Source: Erwinia persicina NBRC 102418 (GTDB lineage Bacteria; Pseudomonadota; Gammaproteobacteria; Enterobacterales; Enterobacteriaceae). Taken from it: DNA of 64,000 nt. Under the pieces are notes generated by a model. That model was not told where the DNA came from. It did no database searches and worked only from the letters and a program-made list of their open reading frames with translations. Shown here in pieces: positions 16,756 to 25,860 of the stretch; position 1 is the first letter of the stretch; each line of letters starts with the position of its first letter. Made by a program: the position numbers and the translations under genes. Where the stretch lies: assembly GCF_001571305.1 (NCBI RefSeq), contig NZ_BCTN01000001.1, positions 124,001-188,000 of the forward strand, read 5' to 3'.

Positions 16756-16862
16756 TGCCGGTGTTACCTGTCACAGAGGGATAATTGTCGATTGGCTGCC
16801 AATATAGCCCACAATGAACGGAAGGAAAAATGAAAGAGAACCCGGTTTTAACTTCGGGGTGA

Positions 16863-16896
16863 CAGACCCCCCCGCACCCGCGGTGGGGGGTGTCTG
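16863..16896. terminator. GC-rich hairpin downstream of the ABC importer operon
   Basis: A long imperfect inverted repeat, CAGAC plus a C-run and GCACC pairing with GGT, a G-run and GTCTG, lies just beyond the stop of the ATPase gene. There is no T-tract on either side, but the stem is strong enough to end or protect the transcript. Confidence 0.5.
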
Positions 16897-16903
16897 CCTG
16901 ATA

Positions 16904-18334
16904 TTATACGATCGCGGTCTCCTGACTCAGCCTGGAAGGGGCATGCTCCTCACCAAAGCGAATACGCCGGTGGCTGATGTGGTCAATCAGCGCCTCATCA
17001 TGGCTGACCACCAGCAGCGCACAGTTTTGCCCCGCGGCCACTTCCACCAGCAGTTCAATGGTTTGCTGCTGGGTCAGCAGATCGAGGCGTGACGTCGGCT
17101 CATCGGCAAACAGGAACACCGGATCCAGCAACAGCACGCGCAGCAGGGCAAAACGCTGCAGCTCACCGCCGGAGATCTCACCGGGATGGCGATCGAGCAG
17201 CAGTGGCCGCAGCTTCAGACGCGCCATCAGCGGCGCAATGCGGTCGCCATTCAGCTGATGCCGTTTCACCACGTCGCCCAGCGCCTGACGTAGCGTCACG
17301 CGCGGAGCAAAGGCAGAAGGCGGATCCTGAAAAATCTTCTGATAGCGCACTGCCGCTATCTGGCGGTCGCGCACCACCGTCCCGCTGTCGGCGGAAAGCA
17401 GGCCGAGCAGGATATCGCCAAAGCTGCTCTTGCCGCAGCCGCTGGGGCCGGTAATACCGATAACCTCACCCGCATGGATACGCAGTGACTGATTGCTGAA
17501 CAGCTGACGTCCGCCGCGATGCAGGCTCAGATTATGGGCTTCCAGCACCACCTCCCGCTTGGGCACCGCCCGCCGGTGAGCGGGCCAGCGGGACGGATCG
17601 GCCGCCAGCAGCGCCCGGGTGTAAGGATGCTGCGGTTGCGTCAGTACCTGCTCTGCACTCCCCCGCTCGATAATCTCGCCGCGCAGCATCACCGCCACCT
17701 CGCCGCCAATCTGCCGCGCCAGTTCAATATCATGAGTAATGGTCAGCAGCCCGCCGCCCGCCTGCACTTCCTGTAACAGCAGCGCGATCACCTCATCGCG
17801 CCGCGCCACGTCCAGCCCTTTAGTTGGCTCATCGGCGACGATAATGTTCGCTCCCCCCGCACGTGCAGCGGCAAAGGCCACGCGCTGGGCCATCCCGCCG
17901 GACAGCGCCTGTGGCAGGCGATCTGCCGCTCCGGCCACGCCCAGCGCCGCCAGATCGTCCCGCGCCGCTTCCCGCGCCGGTCCCTTCTTCATGCCGCGCA
18001 GAAAACGGTAGCTCTCTGCCACCTGTTCCCCCGCACGCATGGTCGGATCCAGCGCCAGCCAGGGTTCCTGCGGCAGGATCCCCAGGGTATGGCCCCAGAG
18101 TGCGCGTGCCGGGCGGCTGGCCAGCGGGTGCGCCCTGCCAGCAAAGTGCAGGGTGCCCCCGGCTTCCAGCCCCGGCGGCAGCGTGCCGATCACCGCCTGA
18201 GCCAGCAGGCTTTTACCGGACCCGGTCTCTCCCAGCAGCGTAAATGGCTGTCCGGCCCGTAGGGTGAAGGAGATCGGCTGCACCGGCAGGTCGCCGCCGG
18301 TCACCGTCGCCTGGTCAATATCCATCAGGATCAT
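16904..18334 (-). CDS. Peptide/nickel-class ABC importer, fused dual ATPase
   Basis: A 476-residue protein with two ABC ATPase domains in one chain (a DppD-DppF-like fusion). Domain 1 has GETGSGKS, LSGGMAQR and IIVADEPTKGLD. Domain 2 has GPSGCGKS, ISGGELQR and FLFADEPTSRLD. The start at 18334 has GAGAAA upstream and overlaps the preceding permease stop (ATGA); a longer in-frame extension reads as low-complexity frame noise over the permease. It ends a four-gene operon (binding protein, two permeases, ATPase) whose promoter region carries a candidate Zur site, so zinc or zinc-complex uptake is the working idea. Confidence 0.85.
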   Translation of the reverse strand: MILMDIDQATVTGGDLPVQPISFTLRAGQPFTLLGETGSGKSLLAQAVIGTLPPGLEAGGTLHFAGRAHPLASRPARALWGHTLGILPQEPWLALDPTMRAGEQVAESYRFLRGMKKGPAREAARDDLAALGVAGAADRLPQALSGGMAQRVAFAAARAGGANIIVADEPTKGLDVARRDEVIALLLQEVQAGGGLLTITHDIELARQIGGEVAVMLRGEIIERGSAEQVLTQPQHPYTRALLAADPSRWPAHRRAVPKREVVLEAHNLSLHRGGRQLFSNQSLRIHAGEVIGITGPSGCGKSSFGDILLGLLSADSGTVVRDRQIAAVRYQKIFQDPPSAFAPRVTLRQALGDVVKRHQLNGDRIAPLMARLKLRPLLLDRHPGEISGGELQRFALLRVLLLDPVFLFADEPTSRLDLLTQQQTIELLVEVAAGQNCALLVVSHDEALIDHISHRRIRFGEEHAPSRLSQETAIV

Positions 18335-19134
18335 GATTTCTCCCTCCCTGCCAGCAGCAGCAGACTTAACACCAGTAAAAAGACCACGGCCACCGGCTGC
18401 AACAGCGCATAAGGCGCCTCTTCGTAGTACGGCAGCAGTTCGGTCATCATCAGCCCCAGCTCCGGGGTGGGTGGACGTACGCCAACGCTGACAAAGCCGA
18501 GCGCGGCGATCGCCATCACGGCACTGGCCGCACCAAACGCCGCGACGGTCAGCACCACCGGGGCCATCTCCGGCCACAGATGGCGGCGAAAGATCAGCCA
18601 CGGACTGAGTCCCAGCAGCCGCGAGGCCTGAACGGCGGGTGAACTCAGCACCGGCCGGGCTATGGCGCGGCTGATGCGGAAGTACTCAACCCACAGCAGC
18701 AGCGAAATACCGACATACAGCATCACGGCGGAGTCCGGCACCAACGCGGTGAGCAGCAGCACCAGCAGCAGCCCCGGCAGCGCGAGAAAAGCATCGGCCA
18801 GCAGCGACACGCCGCGGTCAACCACGCCTCCCCGCCAGGCGGCGAGTACTCCAAGCAGGATGCCGGGGATCATCGCACTCAGCACGCTAACCAGCGCCAG
18901 CCCCAGCGACAGGCGGATGGCCGCCGTCAGGCGGGCAAACAGCGAACGTCCCAGGTGGTCATAGCCAAACGGCGCGCTGAGGTTAGGCCACTGCAGTGCC
19001 AGCATCAGCTTCTGGCGCACCGGATCCTGCGGCCACAGCAGCGGCAGTACAAAAGCAAAGATCACCAGCAGCAGCAGCAGCGCCGCACCGGTGCGTTGCG
19101 CCAGCGAACTGCGGCGCACTATCGTCATCATCAT
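18331..19134 (-). CDS. Peptide/nickel-class ABC importer, permease 2 (DppC-like)
   Basis: A 267-residue permease with about six membrane segments and the conserved Asp/Pro-containing entry (LLWPQDPVRQ) followed by APFGYDHLGRSLFARL, the hallmark of DppC/NikC proteins. The cytoplasmic EAA loop is VQASRLLGLSPWLIFRRHLWPE. The start at 19134 overlaps the upstream permease stop (ATGA); repeated ATG codons (19134, 19131, 19128) make the exact one uncertain. Confidence 0.84.
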   Translation of the reverse strand: MMMTIVRRSSLAQRTGAALLLLLVIFAFVLPLLWPQDPVRQKLMLALQWPNLSAPFGYDHLGRSLFARLTAAIRLSLGLALVSVLSAMIPGILLGVLAAWRGGVVDRGVSLLADAFLALPGLLLVLLLTALVPDSAVMLYVGISLLLWVEYFRISRAIARPVLSSPAVQASRLLGLSPWLIFRRHLWPEMAPVVLTVAAFGAASAVMAIAALGFVSVGVRPPTPELGLMMTELLPYYEEAPYALLQPVAVVFLLVLSLLLLAGREKS

Positions 19135-20066
19135 GCGTTCTTCCTTCGCGGATCCAGCCAGTAACACAGCCCGTCACTCAGGGCATTGAGCAGGACAAAC
19201 ATCAGCCCCATCACCAGGGCTGTTCCCTGGATCATCGGCACGTCACGGGCAAAAATGGCGTGCACCAGCGCATGGCCAATGCCCGGCCAGGCAAACAGGG
19301 TTTCCACCACGATCACCCCTTCGATCAGGTAAATAAACTGCACGCTGAGGTAGGTCACCAGCGGCACGCTGACGTTGCGCAGTCCGTGACGCCAGAACAG
19401 CGTGCGTTCATTCAGCCCTTTGGTGCGGCCAAACGTATACCAGGCCGCGTCCGTGACCTGGCGCATGGCATTGCGCGCCACCCGGCTGGACACCGCCGCC
19501 AGCCCGAGCGCCAGCGTCAGCGCCGGCAGCAGCACGTGCTGCACGTCGCCATACCCGGCCGCAGGCAGCCAGCGCAGGCCGAGGGCGAAAATCAGTACCA
19601 GAATCAGACCAAGCACAAAGTGCGGCAGCGCGCGCAGCGTGGTGGACAAGGCCAGCAGCATCCGGTCAAGCCGCCCGCCGGGGGACAGTCCGGCGAGGAT
19701 GCCCAGCGGCGGACCGAGCAGCAGCGACAGCAGCAGCGCCACCGCTGCCAGCAGCAGGGTCTGCCCCAGCTGATGACCCACCTCTTCCATCACCGGCGCA
19801 CCGGAAACCAGCGAGTTGCCGGGGTTGAAGTGCAGCAGCTGCACAAACCAGTCGGCCAGCGCCTGCCAGGCCGGGCGGTCCAGCCCCAGCTCCTGCTGAA
19901 CCGCACTGGCGGCGGCAGCATCCACCCGATCGTAGCCGTAGCGCCCGGCGGCGATGCGGTAAGCCATATCCCCCGGCAGCGAGCGCATCAGGACAAACGT
20001 CAGGCCGCCGACCAGCAGCGCCACCAGTCCGGCCTGCAGCAGGCGGTAGCCCAGTATCCGTATCAT
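19131..20066 (-). CDS. Peptide/nickel-class ABC importer, permease 1 (DppB-like)
   Basis: A 311-residue permease. N-terminal MIRILGYRLLQAGLVALLVG and the LRSLPGDMAYRIAAGRYG region match DppB/NikB. The EAA loop is WYTFGRTKGLNERTLFWRHGLRN and the C-terminal VVETLFAWPGIGHALVHAIFARD is typical of the group. Start and stop both overlap neighbours by four bases. Confidence 0.85.
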   Translation of the reverse strand: MIRILGYRLLQAGLVALLVGGLTFVLMRSLPGDMAYRIAAGRYGYDRVDAAAASAVQQELGLDRPAWQALADWFVQLLHFNPGNSLVSGAPVMEEVGHQLGQTLLLAAVALLLSLLLGPPLGILAGLSPGGRLDRMLLALSTTLRALPHFVLGLILVLIFALGLRWLPAAGYGDVQHVLLPALTLALGLAAVSSRVARNAMRQVTDAAWYTFGRTKGLNERTLFWRHGLRNVSVPLVTYLSVQFIYLIEGVIVVETLFAWPGIGHALVHAIFARDVPMIQGTALVMGLMFVLLNALSDGLCYWLDPRRKNA

Positions 20067-21586
20067 TCAGCCCACCCCATCTTTTCCAGCCCAAAGGTAC
20101 GTTCGAACGGATCGAGGGTGGCCCCGCTCAGGCGTGGGGATACCGCGGCGGTCTGCTGATACCAGGCCACCGGAATAACCGGCAGGTCGGTTTGCAGAAT
20201 ATGCGTCAGCTGCTGGCGTTCGGCCTGGCTTTTTGCCGGGTCGCGGCCCTGTACCAGATCGGCCAGCGTCTGGTTAAAAGTGGCGTTGTGCCAGTTCATC
20301 GCCCCCCAGTCCCCGCCCTGTGGGGCATAGTCCTGCAGCAACGTCCCCAGCGGATCCGGGGTCAGCGCGAAGTTACGGGCCACCAGGGCCAGTTCCAGCG
20401 TGCCGTCATGATGTTTAGCCGCAATTTCCCCGGAGTTAGTGGCGTTGATCGCAACCTCTATGCCCACCTCACGCAGCTGCTGCTGGATGGCTGCGGCAAT
20501 CAGCGGCAGCTCCGGGCGATCGGGATAGGTGGTCAGCGTCAGGGAAAACGGCTTGCCGTTACGCTGCAGCGTGCCACCGGCTCCCGGCGTCCAGCCCAGT
20601 TCTGCCAGCAGCGCCTTCGCCTGCTGTGGCTGACTCGTGAGTGGTGTCAGGCTGGTGTTATGCCACTGTGCCACCGACGGGGGAAACAGCTGGCTGGCCG
20701 CCGCCGGGTAACGCAGGATCGCCCGGGCGATACCTTCACGATCCAGCGCCATACTCAGCGCCTGACGAACGCGCACGTCATTCAGCAGCGGATGGCCCGC
20801 ATTGACCTTCAGCAGCACGCTGCGCGGAATGGAGACGGCCAGCAGCTGCACGTTGCGGTTATTTTTCAGGCGGCTGCGGCTGGCAGGATCGAGGTTCAGC
20901 ACCATATCGGCATTGCCGCTTTCCGCCAGCAGCGCCCGCGTTTCCGCACGTCCTACGGCCATATAGCTGGCCTGCTCAATAGCGGGCGCTTTGCCCCAGT
21001 AGTCGTGAAAACGGGTGACCGTCAGTTTCTGCGGTGCCTGCAGTGAGGTCAGGCGATACGGGCCGCTGCCGACAATCTGTACCACTTTATTTTTCGCATC
21101 GTAAGCAGCCGGGGCGAGGATCTGGGCGCGGTTTTCCGCCAGCATACTCAGCAATGGGGTAAACGGCTGGCTGAGGGCAATAACCACTTTTCCCTCTTCG
21201 GCACGAATGGCGGTAATCGGGGCTTTATCCAGCAGGCCAGGCTTGCTGCGCGAAACGTCCAGCGCATGGACGACGCTCTCTGCCGTCAGCGCGCTGCCAT
21301 CATGGAACTTTACGTCAGGACGTAGCGTAAAGCGCCACAACAGGCCGTCGTCAGACACTGTCCAGCTTGTCGCCAGACCCGGCAGCGGTTGCCCGGCGGT
21401 ATCAGCACTGACGAGGGTTTCAACAATCGACATTTTCAGAAAGATATCGCCGGAGAGCGTCGGGTCAGTCCCTTTGATTTCGAAGGGGGCCACCAGCGCG
21501 GCAACCCGCTCAGGGGCTGCGCTGGCCGGGGCGGCTATGGCTGCCAGCATCAGGGCCAGCAGCGGCGAGCGTAAAAAAGTGTGCAT
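20063..21586 (-). CDS. Peptide/nickel-class ABC importer, binding protein (SBP_bac_5)
   Basis: A 507-residue periplasmic solute-binding protein of the NikA/DppA/CntA superfamily. Signal peptide cleavage is expected after residue 23 (APASA). Family marks are GLATSWTVSDDGLLWRFTLR, VKFHDGSALTAESVVHALD and the late DFPV-type end (LPVIPVAWYQQ). It is the first gene of the operon, 65-87 bases downstream of a candidate Zur box at 21651-21673. Cluster members of this superfamily bind peptides, nickel, opine metallophores or haem, so a zinc chelate is possible here. No metallophore synthase gene is in the window. Confidence 0.85.
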   Translation of the reverse strand: MHTFLRSPLLALMLAAIAAPASAAPERVAALVAPFEIKGTDPTLSGDIFLKMSIVETLVSADTAGQPLPGLATSWTVSDDGLLWRFTLRPDVKFHDGSALTAESVVHALDVSRSKPGLLDKAPITAIRAEEGKVVIALSQPFTPLLSMLAENRAQILAPAAYDAKNKVVQIVGSGPYRLTSLQAPQKLTVTRFHDYWGKAPAIEQASYMAVGRAETRALLAESGNADMVLNLDPASRSRLKNNRNVQLLAVSIPRSVLLKVNAGHPLLNDVRVRQALSMALDREGIARAILRYPAAASQLFPPSVAQWHNTSLTPLTSQPQQAKALLAELGWTPGAGGTLQRNGKPFSLTLTTYPDRPELPLIAAAIQQQLREVGIEVAINATNSGEIAAKHHDGTLELALVARNFALTPDPLGTLLQDYAPQGGDWGAMNWHNATFNQTLADLVQGRDPAKSQAERQQLTHILQTDLPVIPVAWYQQTAAVSPRLSGATLDPFERTFGLEKMGWAE

Positions 21587-21650
21587 CAGATTATCAATCC
21601 TTTATCCAGAGAAACGGAACAGCGCAGGCTGAAGCCCGCGCTGCGGATGA

Positions 21651-21673
21651 TAACTGTTACTTTATAACATTAC
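21651..21673. promoter_or_regulatory. Candidate Zur box upstream of the ABC importer
   Basis: On the minus strand the core is ATGTTATAAAGTAACA, whose palindromic arms are TGTTA and TAACA. Compared with the gammaproteobacterial Zur pattern ATGTTATA-N-TATAACAT, one half matches almost fully and the other in most positions. It lies 65-87 bases before the binding protein start. Zinc-dependent repression is predicted. Confidence 0.5.
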
Positions 21674-21839
21674 AATTGGCAATCGATGGTTACAGTTCCC
21701 AGTATTTAACGGGGATTCTGTGTGCATTGGGATACGGCCTGGGTGTGTCAGTCTTTTTTGTCGCTGACAGTCTGGCTTCAGGTCTGAGGCCAGTTTAAGC
21801 ACGCCGGATCGGCAAAATCCGCCTCCCTGCGGGCCTCGG

Positions 21840-21860
21840 CACGCGACGTCCTGTCGCGTG
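21840..21860. terminator. Hairpin after the MFS symporter gene
   Basis: A perfect 8-bp stem CACGCGAC / GTCGCGTG with a 5-base loop, 28 bases beyond the MFS stop. A second inverted repeat ACCTCAAAC / GTTTGAGGT (21872-21901) spans the stop codon itself. Confidence 0.5.
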
Positions 21861-21887
21861 ACGTCCGGCTTACCTCAAACACGTCCA

Positions 21888-23342
21888 CTACGGTTTGAGG
21901 TGACCCGGATTCAACGTCTCAGAGGCATATCTGCCCTCAGCGTCACTCTCCAGCGGCCTGACCTGCGCCGTCATCACCCCCTCACCTTCGCCGTATTTAT
22001 GCTGTAAGGCCCGCTGCATCTCATGCAGGATTTCGCCATCCAGCTTGTAGTGGCGCAGATAGATCCACAGCGTCAGGACAAAGAACAGCAGCGGTACGCC
22101 GATCATGATCCCCTGCATTCCCACGATAGTGCTGGCCGACTGCTGCACGCCCGGCACATAGCCCACCACCCCCAGCATGACGCCGATCAGCAGCCCGGCA
22201 AAGGCCGCACCGGCTTTGACCACCATCGTCTGCACCGAGAAGGCGATACTTTCGATGCGCACGCCCAGCGCATAATCCCCGTAGTCGACGGTGTCCGCGA
22301 CCATAATGACCAGCATTACCCAGAAGAACGCGCCGCCAATATTCACCAGGATCCCGGACAGGGAGATCAGCGTGGCGCTCTGCGGTGCGTACATCCCCAC
22401 CGCCAGCAGCAGCAGGCAGCTCATCACCGGTAGCACCGACGCGCTGATCCAGATCGCCCGGCGGGAGAAGCGTGCAACCAGTTTCGGGAAGCAGAGAATG
22501 GCAATCAGGTTGGCAATCCCGGCGTACATCATGTACCAGGGGAACAGCTCCGCCCGGCCCACCACATAGGTGAAGTAATAGATGGCAAACGCCGTAATGA
22601 CGTTGTGCGCAAGGTTCCACGCCAGGGCCATCAGCAGCAGGGCAAAAAGCGGACGGTTGCGGAAAATCATACTGACCACCGCTTTAATCGTGGTGTGCTC
22701 TGGCGCATTCGGCACGGCAGACGAGGAATATTTCTCTTCAATATTGCGCAGGGTAATGAGGGCCGACAGGATGAAGAACACCACGAGGATCAGCGAGAAC
22801 AGCATAAATCCCTGCCCTTTATTGCCGTCCCCCAGGTAGTTAACCAGCGGCAGACCGATGACGCCGGTGGTATAGCCGGCCAGGCTGGCAAAGAAACGCG
22901 GCCACGGGATCAGCGCTTCACGTTCGCGCTTGTCAAGGGTAATGCAGGGCACCAGCGACCAGAACGGCACATCCATCAGGGTATAGGTAAAGCCCCACAG
23001 CAGATAAGTGGCCCAGATCCAGGCAATCAGCGCGCCGCCCTCAAAGTGATGGGCACAGAATACCGACACCAGCACCACCGAGTTCGTCAGCGTACCGATC
23101 AGGATCCAGGGTTTAAACTTGCCCCAGCGCGTCTGGGTACGCTCGACAATCCAGCCCATGACCGGGTCAAAAAAAGCATCCAGAATACGGGCGACCAGGA
23201 ACAGCGAAGCCACCATGCTCACTGATACACCCACCACGTCGGTGTAGTAGTACATCAGATACATATAGATAATGCCGATGGCAAAATCCTTACCGAATGC
23301 GCCCAGCCCGTAGCTGATTTTTGTTTTTACTGAAACTGTCAT
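21888..23342 (-). CDS. GPH-family sugar symporter (MelB-like)
   Basis: A 484-residue glycoside-pentoside-hexuronide:cation symporter with twelve hydrophobic segments. The N-terminus [30 protein letters not shown] and the loop [22 protein letters not shown] are the MelB signature, including the Asp residues used for cation coupling (D-FFDPVMG). It lies 65 bases downstream of a GH4 alpha-galactosidase-like gene, the same pairing as melA-melB. The predicted substrate is melibiose or a related alpha-galactoside. The C-terminal tail is longer than usual and hydrophilic. Confidence 0.83.
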   Translation of the reverse strand: MTVSVKTKISYGLGAFGKDFAIGIIYMYLMYYYTDVVGVSVSMVASLFLVARILDAFFDPVMGWIVERTQTRWGKFKPWILIGTLTNSVVLVSVFCAHHFEGGALIAWIWATYLLWGFTYTLMDVPFWSLVPCITLDKREREALIPWPRFFASLAGYTTGVIGLPLVNYLGDGNKGQGFMLFSLILVVFFILSALITLRNIEEKYSSSAVPNAPEHTTIKAVVSMIFRNRPLFALLLMALAWNLAHNVITAFAIYYFTYVVGRAELFPWYMMYAGIANLIAILCFPKLVARFSRRAIWISASVLPVMSCLLLLAVGMYAPQSATLISLSGILVNIGGAFFWVMLVIMVADTVDYGDYALGVRIESIAFSVQTMVVKAGAAFAGLLIGVMLGVVGYVPGVQQSASTIVGMQGIMIGVPLLFFVLTLWIYLRHYKLDGEILHEMQRALQHKYGEGEGVMTAQVRPLESDAEGRYASETLNPGHLKP

Positions 23343-23407
23343 CGTTGTCTGTCCCTGCCAGTGTCATCATGCAGGGCCCCCACAAAGGTGCCCTGCGCCA
23401 GAGAGCG

Positions 23408-24712
23408 TTAGCGGTAAGCCGGGAGCCAGTCGCCGTGGGCGGCGATCAGCTCATCACAGAGTTTCACCGTGTCATCAATCGACAGTTCAGCGGAGGTATG
23501 TGGATCAAGCAGCGCAGCGTGATAGATATGATCCTTTCTGCCGGTGACGGCCGCCTCAATGGTCAGCAGCTGAGTATTGATATTGGTGCGGTTCAGCGCG
23601 GCCAGCTGCGGCGGCAGGTCGCCCACGAAGCACGGCGTCACGCCCTGCCCGTCCACCAGGCACGGCACTTCCACACAGGCTTCGGTCGGCAGGTTGGTGA
23701 TCAGCCCGTGATTCAGCACGTTACCGCCAATTTTGTAGGGAACGTCGGTCTCCATCGCTTCAATCATCCACGAAGCATATTCATGGCTGCGGGTGTGGGT
23801 CAGGTTCTCGTTCTGCGTCAGCTTGTCACGCTGCTGGTGCCAGCGATCAATCTGTTCGATACAGCGGCGCGGATACTCATCCAGCGGAATATTAAATCGC
23901 TCGATCAGCTCAGGGTAGTTGCGCTTGATCCAGTACGGCATATATTCCGCATTGTGCTCTGAGGACTCGGTGACGTAATAGCCAAACACGCGCATGATTT
24001 CATGCCGTACCATATCGTCATGCTTATCGGTCAGCGCCAGCGCGCGACGTTTGATCTCCGGGTAGATATCTTCCCCATTGCGGGTGATATTCAGCAGCCA
24101 CGCCATATGATTAATCCCGGCAATCTGCCACTTCACTCCGTCCGTCGGCATATCCACGGACTTCAGCAGCGTTTCGGCACACACCTGCACGCTGTGACAC
24201 AGGCCGACGGTTTTTATGCCGGTATGTTGCAGCATGGTGCCGGTCAGTGAGGCCATCGGGTTGGTGTAGTTCAGCAGCCACGCGTCCGGGCAGACCGCTT
24301 CCATATCACGGGCAATGTCCATCATCACCGGGATGGTGCGCAGCGCACGGAAGATGCCCCCAATACCGAGGGTGTCGGCGATGGTCTGGCGCAGGCCATA
24401 TTTTTTAGCAATCTCAAAATCGGTGATGGTGCAGGGATCGTAACCGCCGACCTGAACGGCATTAATCACATAGCTGGCCCCCGCCAGCGCACGGCGGCGC
24501 TGCTCAACGCCGGCAAACTTTTCAATTTTCGCTTTGCCCTGACACAGATTCGCGTTGAGGTTATTCAGCATCAGCCACGAGTCGTTTAGCCGTTCGGCAT
24601 CGATGTCATACAGGGCAATATCAACCTGCTGTAATGCCGGCGTGGCCAGAATATCTCCCAGCACGTTTTTCGCAAATACCGTACTGCCCGCCCCAAGAAA
24701 GGTAATTTTCAT
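23408..24712 (-). CDS. GH4 alpha-galactosidase (MelA-like)
   Basis: A 434-residue NAD+- and metal-dependent glycosidase of family 4. The Rossmann start is KITFLGAGSTVFAKNVLGDIL. Family 4 metal/substrate motifs are NAVQVGGYDPCTITDFE, ADTLGIGGIFRALRTIP, LNYTNPMA, GLCHSVQ (the Cys binds the metal in alpha-galactosidases) and AGINHMAW. The end reads ELIAAHGDWLPAYR, close to E. coli MelA, but the chain is shorter and clearly diverged, so another alpha-glycoside is possible. It is first in a two-gene operon with the symporter and divergent from the AraC regulator, with a CRP-like site between. Confidence 0.85.
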   Translation of the reverse strand: MKITFLGAGSTVFAKNVLGDILATPALQQVDIALYDIDAERLNDSWLMLNNLNANLCQGKAKIEKFAGVEQRRRALAGASYVINAVQVGGYDPCTITDFEIAKKYGLRQTIADTLGIGGIFRALRTIPVMMDIARDMEAVCPDAWLLNYTNPMASLTGTMLQHTGIKTVGLCHSVQVCAETLLKSVDMPTDGVKWQIAGINHMAWLLNITRNGEDIYPEIKRRALALTDKHDDMVRHEIMRVFGYYVTESSEHNAEYMPYWIKRNYPELIERFNIPLDEYPRRCIEQIDRWHQQRDKLTQNENLTHTRSHEYASWMIEAMETDVPYKIGGNVLNHGLITNLPTEACVEVPCLVDGQGVTPCFVGDLPPQLAALNRTNINTQLLTIEAAVTGRKDHIYHAALLDPHTSAELSIDDTVKLCDELIAAHGDWLPAYR

Positions 24713-24780
24713 TGTTGTGCCCTTTTAACCAGTGAAGTGAAGTTGCCCTCACTCTAGGCAGCCGGCGGCCTGCTGCCTAT

Positions 24781-24814
24781 GTCATTTTTTGACATTGATA
24801 TGGTGAAAAATGAC
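24781..24814. promoter_or_regulatory. Inverted repeat in the divergent alpha-galactoside promoter
   Basis: GTCATTTTT (24781-24789) and AAAAATGAC (24806-24814) form a 9-base inverted repeat between the GH4 gene and the AraC gene, about 70-100 bases upstream of the GH4 start. It is a candidate operator for the regulator. Confidence 0.4.
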
Positions 24815-24827
24815 GCCGGAATCGAAC

Positions 24828-24843
24828 TGTGATCTGGCTCGCT
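24828..24843. promoter_or_regulatory. Candidate CRP site
   Basis: TGTGATCTGGCTCGCT matches the CRP core TGTGATCTAGATCACA at 12 of 16 positions, with a perfect left half. It lies in the divergent promoter region and would give catabolite control of the alpha-galactoside operon. Confidence 0.5.
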
Positions 24844-24957
24844 AAATACTGCCGCTGGCCGTCCTGATTGCCGTTCAATATCACAAAATGATGTTGCCGC
24901 GCTGAGACTGAAAGAAAATAAATGCTGTAATAATCTGATAAAAAACAGGAAAAAGTG

Positions 24958-25785
24958 ATGCAGAAAGATATTCACCCCCACGACATCGCCCAGTTCGGAC
25001 TGAACATTTATCAGTATGGTCACGAGGTCTGTGCCAGTCAGCACAGCTATGGCCCGGCGGTACGCCAGCATTATCTTATTCATTATGTGATAAGCGGGGG
25101 CGGAACACTGTTCGCGGGTGACCGGCGCTGGCCGGTACGCCAGGGGGAAGCCTTCCTTATCCATCCGCACGAGATCACCACCTATAAGGCGGATAAGCAG
25201 CAGCCCTGGGAATATATGTGGCTGGAACTGGACGGGCTGATTGCCATAAGAAGCCTGGAAAAATGCGGTTTACGTCGTGATATGCCGATCTGGCGGCCAA
25301 AAGATACGCTTTCTGCTAACGACGCCGCGCAGTGCCTGCAACAGCTGGTGGCACAGGACCCGGTGCATTCGCTGAGAATTGCCGGGCTGACCTGCCTGTT
25401 CCTCGATGCCTTAATCGCCAACGTCCATCACGAGCAGAAGGAAGAAGCGGGCAGCGGCAACAAGCATCTGGATAATGCCGTCCAGTTTATGGAACGCCAC
25501 TACCACCGCAGCGTCAGCATTGGCGAGGTCGCGGAATACTGCAACATTGACCGCAGCTATCTCAGCCGGCTGTTTCAGCAGCAGTTTGGCTACGGACCAA
25601 AACAGTATCTGCTCCTGCTGCGTATGGACGTGGCGACATCCCTACTGTCCGATCACAGCCTTCCGGTAAAAATTATCGCTTACTCATTGGGTTACACCAG
25701 CCAGATGCAGTTTGCCAAAGTCTTTCAACAGCATTTTCACTGCTCCCCCACCCAGTGGCGGCGTGAGAAGGCCCGAATGACCTGA
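24958..25785 (+). CDS. AraC-family regulator of the alpha-galactoside operon
   Basis: A 275-residue regulator with an N-terminal cupin-type sugar-binding domain (HYLIHYVISGGGTLF, WPVRQGEAFLIHPHEITTY) and a C-terminal double helix-turn-helix (VSIGEVAEYCNIDRSYLSRLFQQQFG; VKIIAYSLGYTSQMQFAKVFQQHFHCSPTQWR). The ATG at 24958 has CAGGA seven bases upstream; a GTG one codon earlier is less likely. It is divergent from the GH4/MFS pair and is probably their activator in the presence of the sugar. The type resembles MsmR and RafR-like AraC activators rather than LacI-type repressors. Confidence 0.85.
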   Translation: MQKDIHPHDIAQFGLNIYQYGHEVCASQHSYGPAVRQHYLIHYVISGGGTLFAGDRRWPVRQGEAFLIHPHEITTYKADKQQPWEYMWLELDGLIAIRSLEKCGLRRDMPIWRPKDTLSANDAAQCLQQLVAQDPVHSLRIAGLTCLFLDALIANVHHEQKEEAGSGNKHLDNAVQFMERHYHRSVSIGEVAEYCNIDRSYLSRLFQQQFGYGPKQYLLLLRMDVATSLLSDHSLPVKIIAYSLGYTSQMQFAKVFQQHFHCSPTQWRREKARMT

Positions 25786-25860
25786 TGAGTGGCTGAGATT
25801 CTGCCATACTCTCTGGCACTGCCAGGCTCTGGCCTGACCCTCTTTACCGTGAGGCGCACG

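Larger units (their letters stand above)
21587..21887. other. 301-base promoter/terminator region between two minus-strand operons
   Basis: The right-hand half contains hairpins ending the MFS gene (21840-21901). The left-hand half contains the leader and regulatory site of the ABC importer. No coding frame was seen. Confidence 0.6.

Noticed and set aside
18996-20159. Plus-strand open frame opposite the DppB/DppC-like permeases
   Set aside because: Gln/Arg/His-rich translation without any membrane or enzyme motif, antisense to two coupled permease genes.
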